DNA of 64,000 nucleotides from Halobacillus_B sp963739045 (GTDB lineage Bacteria > Bacillota > Bacilli > Bacillales > Halobacillaceae), in NCBI GenBank assembly GCA_963739045.1, contig CAVTYY010000001.1, positions 868,001 to 932,000 on the forward strand. Reading direction: 5' to 3'. A program made the position numbers and the translations under genes. Below the pieces are notes generated by a model. The model had not been told where the DNA came from. It saw only the letters and a program-made list of their open reading frames with translations, and did not search any database. This document shows positions 60,311-64,000 of this stretch, piece by piece. The stretch's first letter is position 1; every line of letters starts with the position of its first letter.

Positions 60311-60322
60311 TTACCTAGGTAA
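60311..60322. promoter_or_regulatory. MarR-type operator
   Basis: TTACCTAGGTAA is a perfect 12-bp palindrome 22 bases before the marR start, the usual size and place for a MarR self-repressor site. Confidence 0.6.
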
Positions 60323-60344
60323 CGAATGGAGGGAGAAGGCACGT

Positions 60345-60773
60345 ATGCTTTTTCACCGAATACAACAGCTTTCAAGAGATGTGAATCAATACTTAAATCA
60401 TGCATTGAAGGATGAAGATATTTATATGTCTCACTGGGCAGTCATCTTTCAGCTGAAACAATTTGGTCCTATGACTCAGACAGAATTGAAAGAGCGATTA
60501 AATATTGAAGCCCCGCCGCTTTCCAGAACCTTGAAACGACTGGAAGAACTGGAATACGTGCAGAAATGGACGAGCCAGGATCATCGTACCAATGATCTGC
60601 AATTATCTGCCAAAGGGAAAAGCTATTATCCTGGCTGGGAAAAGAAGATCAAGTCTGCCGAGAGCAGGGTGCTGAGCCAGCTGGGTGAACAGGGAGAAGC
60701 GGAGCTTGAACAGCAGCTGATCGCCCTATCTTCCATGATGAAAAGTAAAGGAGGGAGCAATCATGAGTCCTAA
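60345..60773 (+). CDS. MarR-family transcriptional regulator
   Basis: A 142-aa winged-helix protein: MTQTELKERLNIEAPPLSRTLKRLEELEYVQKW, then DHRTNDLQLSAKGK. It overlaps the MFS gene start by 11 bases, so the pair is translated together. It probably represses the pair in response to a drug-like ligand. Confidence 0.9.
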   Translation: MLFHRIQQLSRDVNQYLNHALKDEDIYMSHWAVIFQLKQFGPMTQTELKERLNIEAPPLSRTLKRLEELEYVQKWTSQDHRTNDLQLSAKGKSYYPGWEKKIKSAESRVLSQLGEQGEAELEQQLIALSSMMKSKGGSNHES

Positions 60774-61962
60774 ACCAAAACTGTGGACGAAGAACTTTGT
60801 AAACGTGTGTATGAGCAATTTCTTCGTCTTCTTAATTTTCTATCTTATGTTTGTAACGCTGCCTATTTATACGATTGATCAATTACATGTCAAAGAAGGA
60901 CAGGCAGGGTTAATCATTTCGATTTTTTTACTGGCGGCGATATTAATTCGGCCCTTTACGGGGCGCTGGGTGGATACCATTGGCCGGAAGCCGATCGTCA
61001 TTCTGGCTTTATCCATCTTTTTTGCCAGTTCGCTGCTCTATTTATTCGTGGAATCGTTCCCTTATTTATTAGTCATTCGTTTTCTCCAGGGGATCGGATT
61101 CGGTATGGCGACCACAGTAGTAGGGGCGCTTGCTGCAGATGTGGTACCAAACCAGAGAAAAGGAGAGGGAATGGGATATTTTGCGATGTCGATGAACTTT
61201 GCCATGGTGATCGGACCATTTCTCGGATTAACCATTGTACAAACGTTTGATTATCAAATGATGTTTATCATTTGTGTGGTATTTGCCGCGGTGGCGTTTG
61301 GGTCAGGTCTCTTAATCCGTGTGCCCCTTGCTGCACGTACAGAAGATAAGAAGCGCAGGATTGTTCCAAAAGCGGGAGGATTGATCGAAAGACCTGTACT
61401 CCCTATTGCTCTAACGGGTGCTTTCATGGCGTTAACGTATGCGGGGGTGCTATCGTTCGTATCGGTATATGCCAAGCAATTAGGATTAGAAACGGCTGCC
61501 ACATACTTTTTTGTTGTCTATGCCGTCGTGTTACTAATTTCCCGACCATTTACAGGAAAGTGGTTTGATCAATATGGAGAGAACATCATAGTGATTCCTT
61601 CCATTATTATCTTTAGTGCTGGCCTGCTCTTATTGAGCTTGGCACACTCCTCGATCCTTCTGTTAATTGCCGGTGGCTGTATCGGCCTCGGATGGGGAAC
61701 GATCGTGCCGAGTTTCCAGACGATCGCCTTGAAAAAAGTTCCGGAGCGCGCGGGGGCAGCCACGGCTACCTTCTTTTCTGTTTTTGATACAGGGATTGGA
61801 ACAGGCTCCTTTATCGTAGGGGCAGCCGCAACCAAAATTGGTTTTTCCTCCTTATACTTTAATAGTTCCTTTATTGTGCTAGGTACTGTCCTGCTTTATA
61901 TGCTGCTTCATGGCAGGCAAAGTCAAAAACAACGGGCAATGGAATTAAATTATGATAGCTAG
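60763..61962 (+). CDS. MFS-family (drug efflux type) transporter
   Basis: 399 aa with 12 hydrophobic segments; motif A-like GRWVDTIGRKPIVI and the repeated half-site GKWFDQYGENIIVI. The N-terminal half contains the RFLQGIGFGMATTVVGALAAD motif of multidrug antiporters. Substrate is unknown; co-regulated with the MarR protein. The RBS is AAAGGAGGG. Confidence 0.9.
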   Translation: MSPKPKLWTKNFVNVCMSNFFVFLIFYLMFVTLPIYTIDQLHVKEGQAGLIISIFLLAAILIRPFTGRWVDTIGRKPIVILALSIFFASSLLYLFVESFPYLLVIRFLQGIGFGMATTVVGALAADVVPNQRKGEGMGYFAMSMNFAMVIGPFLGLTIVQTFDYQMMFIICVVFAAVAFGSGLLIRVPLAARTEDKKRRIVPKAGGLIERPVLPIALTGAFMALTYAGVLSFVSVYAKQLGLETAATYFFVVYAVVLLISRPFTGKWFDQYGENIIVIPSIIIFSAGLLLLSLAHSSILLLIAGGCIGLGWGTIVPSFQTIALKKVPERAGAATATFFSVFDTGIGTGSFIVGAAATKIGFSSLYFNSSFIVLGTVLLYMLLHGRQSQKQRAMELNYDS

Positions 61963-61999
61963 AGGAGGGAGGAATTCCTCCTTCTTTTATTGAAAGAAT

Positions 62000-62013
62000 A
62001 GAAAGCGCTTACA
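62000..62013 (+). promoter_or_regulatory. cre site upstream of the methionine gamma-lyase-like gene
   Basis: AGAAAGCGCTTACA differs at one base from the CcpA consensus TGWAANCGNTNWCA. It lies 56 bases before the start. Confidence 0.6.
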
Positions 62014-62068
62014 ATTAAAAGGAGTAACGCATATAGTAATAAAAGAAAGAAATGAGGAGGATGAAAAC

Positions 62069-63268
62069 ATGAACGAAGAGAAAAGACGTATGGAAACCGC
62101 CATGATTCACGAGGGGTTTCATTCTAAAGACCACATGGGAAGTTTGACTACACCTATCTTTCAAACGTCCACCTTCTCCTTTGATACAGCAGCACAAGGA
62201 GCACGAAGGTTTGCCGGGGAAGAGGAAGGTTACATATATTCAAGGTTAGGTAATCCGACCGTCCGCGTGCTTGAGGACCGGATCGCTGCACTGGAAGGTG
62301 GAGAAAGAGGCCTTGCTTTTGCTTCAGGGATGGCGGCGATTTCTGCCGTTCTCATTGCATTAACCAAATCTGGAGACCATATCCTTTGTTCTAATGGACT
62401 GTATGGCTGTACCTTTGGGCTGTTAAAAATGCTCGAAGAAAAGTCTAAGATTTCTTACGGTTTTAGTACAATGGATGGTGAGGAATCGCTAAGAAACGCT
62501 ATTGGGGAAAATACGACGTGCATTTTCATTGAAACGCCCATTAACCCAACGATGAGAGTGATTGACTTGGAAATGGTATCGCGGGTAGCAAAAGAATATA
62601 ATGTGCCGGTGGTCGTTGATAACACCTTTTCTACACCTTACTTACAGCAGCCGCTGGCACATGGGTGCGATATTGTTGTGCATAGTGCTACCAAATACAT
62701 TGGCGGACACGGGGATGTTATCGCGGGGCTAGTGGTGGGGAAGGAAACGTTTATCAAATCCTTAGCCATGAGTACCCAGAAAGACATTGGCGGCATATTG
62801 TCTCCTTTTGACGCCTGGCTGTTAGTTAGAGGCTTGAAAACGCTCCACGTCCGTCTCGACCGGCATTGCTCTAATGCGCTTAAAATAGCGGAGAACCTGG
62901 AGAACCATCCTTTTATAAAGCACGTCTATTTTCCAGGCAGTCAGAAGCACCCTGATTATTCTCTCATTCATAAACAAATGAGGCAGGGAGGGGGTGTCCT
63001 GTCATTTGAAATTAACGGAACGAAAACAGATGCAGAGAAATTTATGAATCAGCTTAAGCTTATTAAGATTGCCGTAAGCTTAGGGGATGCAGAAACGTTA
63101 ATCCAGCATCCAGCTTCCATGACCCATGCTGTGGTTCCGCAAGAGGAAAGAGAGAAGATGGGTATCAGTGAGACGATGATTCGGTTATCAGCGGGTCTTG
63201 AAGCGTGGGAGGATATTTGGGTGGATTTGAAACAATCCTTGGACGCCTGCGTTTATCAGCGGGGGTAG
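62069..63268 (+). CDS. Methionine gamma-lyase-like PLP enzyme
   Basis: 399 aa. PLP-Lys in VVHSATKYIGGHGDVIAG, YIYSRLGNPTVRVLE, and NGLYGCTFGLLK. The Cys at the LYGCT position is the residue usually diagnostic of methionine gamma-lyase rather than cystathionine enzymes. Expected products are methanethiol, 2-oxobutyrate and ammonia. Cystathionine gamma-lyase is the alternative. The gene is preceded by a cre site, suggesting catabolite control of amino-acid breakdown. The RBS is GAGGAGG. Confidence 0.82.
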   Translation: MNEEKRRMETAMIHEGFHSKDHMGSLTTPIFQTSTFSFDTAAQGARRFAGEEEGYIYSRLGNPTVRVLEDRIAALEGGERGLAFASGMAAISAVLIALTKSGDHILCSNGLYGCTFGLLKMLEEKSKISYGFSTMDGEESLRNAIGENTTCIFIETPINPTMRVIDLEMVSRVAKEYNVPVVVDNTFSTPYLQQPLAHGCDIVVHSATKYIGGHGDVIAGLVVGKETFIKSLAMSTQKDIGGILSPFDAWLLVRGLKTLHVRLDRHCSNALKIAENLENHPFIKHVYFPGSQKHPDYSLIHKQMRQGGGVLSFEINGTKTDAEKFMNQLKLIKIAVSLGDAETLIQHPASMTHAVVPQEEREKMGISETMIRLSAGLEAWEDIWVDLKQSLDACVYQRG

Positions 63269-63430
63269 GAACGACTTTTGGCAGCAACCTCCACCCGGGA
63301 GGCTCAAATGCTGCAGGTTTTATAATGTGAGTGGAAGGGAAAAGGTGATGTAGTTTAGTTTACTCCGTATGTTCGACATGCATTGGAATAACAGGAAGTT
63401 TTACCAACTGAGGAAAGGGTGAATCAATGG

Positions 63431-63925
63431 ATGTTTAAAAAGCTATTTGGAAATAACCGTACCGAAGAACAGCTTGTGGCTCCATTGAGCGGCAAGGTTG
63501 TTTCCCTTGACGAAGTAGATGACCCTGTCTTTAAGCAGCGCATGATGGGGGACGGTGTGGCCATTCAGCCTTCTGAGGGTATAGTCGTCAGTCCAGTGGA
63601 CGGAGAAGTCGTTCAATTGTTCCCCACTAATCATGCTGTAGGGGTAAAAACAAAATCCGGAGTAGAAGTTCTTATTCATATTGGTCTTGAAACGGTCTCC
63701 ATGGAAGGTGAAGGATTTGAAGGTCATGTGAAAACGGGAGATAAAGTAAAAGCTGGTCAAACGCTGGTTACGTTTGATAAGTCTCTTGTTGCGCAAAAGG
63801 CAAAGAGTACCATCACGCCTGTAATCATCACAAATTTTGACGAAACTATTGAACAATTCAACCCTGCTTATGAGAAGGTTACCTATGCAGGTGAAACCGT
63901 GATTGCTACTTTGCAAACTAAATAA
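63431..63925 (+). CDS. PTS glucose-type EIIA component
   Basis: 164 aa of the EIIA-Glc fold: VAPLSGKVVSLDEVDDPVFK, the first His in NHAVGVKTKSGVEVLIH and the phosphorylated His in LIHIGLETVSMEGEGF. It is a stand-alone EIIA (YpqE-like), which may phosphorylate several EIIBC partners. I start at MFKKLFG (63431), which matches related proteins; an in-frame GTG at 63419 behind GAGG is possible. Confidence 0.9.
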   Translation: MFKKLFGNNRTEEQLVAPLSGKVVSLDEVDDPVFKQRMMGDGVAIQPSEGIVVSPVDGEVVQLFPTNHAVGVKTKSGVEVLIHIGLETVSMEGEGFEGHVKTGDKVKAGQTLVTFDKSLVAQKAKSTITPVIITNFDETIEQFNPAYEKVTYAGETVIATLQTK

Positions 63926-63932
63926 TGAATGG

Positions 63933-63988
63933 AAAAGTCTAAAATGACAGTTCTGCCAGGAGCAGAGCGGGTCTTTTAGGCTTTTTTT
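63933..63988 (+). terminator. Terminator after EIIA
   Basis: A long imperfect stem (AAAAGTCTAAAA / TTTTAGGCTTTT plus GAC/GTC) followed by seven T. Confidence 0.82.
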
Positions 63989-64000
63989 GGCTGGAACCAT

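Overview
The window looks like chromosomal DNA from a low-to-mid GC, endospore-forming, probably halotolerant member of the Bacillaceae (Halobacillus/Thalassobacillus-like). This rests on a complete Lia envelope-stress operon, the sporulation checkpoint protein Sda, the ypmR-ypmS pair, an S-box (SAM-I) riboswitch over a methionine operon, AGGAGG-type ribosome binding sites with frequent GTG/TTG starts, and the GC-rich intergenic repeats usual in this family. Genus is an inference; no rRNA is present. I saw no tRNA, rRNA, CRISPR array, prophage or insertion sequence.

Layout. 0-5 kb: a CstB-like persulfide dioxygenase/rhodanese cut by the window edge, then a peptide-quorum-sensing locus in which the NprR-type regulator is broken by several frameshifts, while a 39-aa NprX/Phr-like propeptide and the divergent secreted neutral protease are intact. 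5-12 kb: a short-form aconitase, a quinone-stress dioxygenase with an MhqR-type box, a DUF2071 protein, an XRE-PAS regulator in tandem with sda, a TRIC channel and cysK with a promoter-terminator leader. 12-26 kb: HelD, ypmR-ypmS, a Fe-S XPD/DinG-like helicase with an N-terminal nuclease-like domain, an SDR / QueA-like / VOC operon, an inverted pair of GC-rich repeats, an SSS-family symporter, an orphan N6-adenine methyltransferase and an M24 peptidase. 27-38 kb: an APH-family kinase, liaIH-liaFSR, rpiA (frameshifted near its 3' end), an RQC-like protein, a tandem 124-bp repeat array, DUF4166 plus kynA, and a lipoprotein polysaccharide deacetylase with an altered catalytic motif.

38-50 kb: a SAM-riboswitch operon metY-metX-hom (MetY carries an extra C-terminal domain and Hom lacks an ACT domain), a DUF2188 protein and a flavoprotein. 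These are followed by a cluster of unrecognised genes: two coiled-coil proteins with internal repeats, a cysteine-rich protein behind a good sigma-K-type promoter, two small partners, a JAMM-type peptidase and a 45-aa basic Cys-Cys peptide. I suspect this cluster is a spore-surface locus; it is the best candidate for an undescribed system here.

50-64 kb: a TetR/RND efflux pair with twin operators, a renalase-like flavoprotein, RarD, a second tandem repeat array (123 bp), a Rieske-containing FAD oxidoreductase, an EAL-HDOD protein, a MarR/MFS pair, a methionine gamma-lyase-like enzyme behind a cre site, and a PTS EIIA.

Two dispersed sequence families tie the window together. One is a set of terminator hairpins sharing a CCGAACC or CCGAACGATG stem (six copies). 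The other is a family of about 123-bp palindromic repeats found as tandem pairs and fragments.
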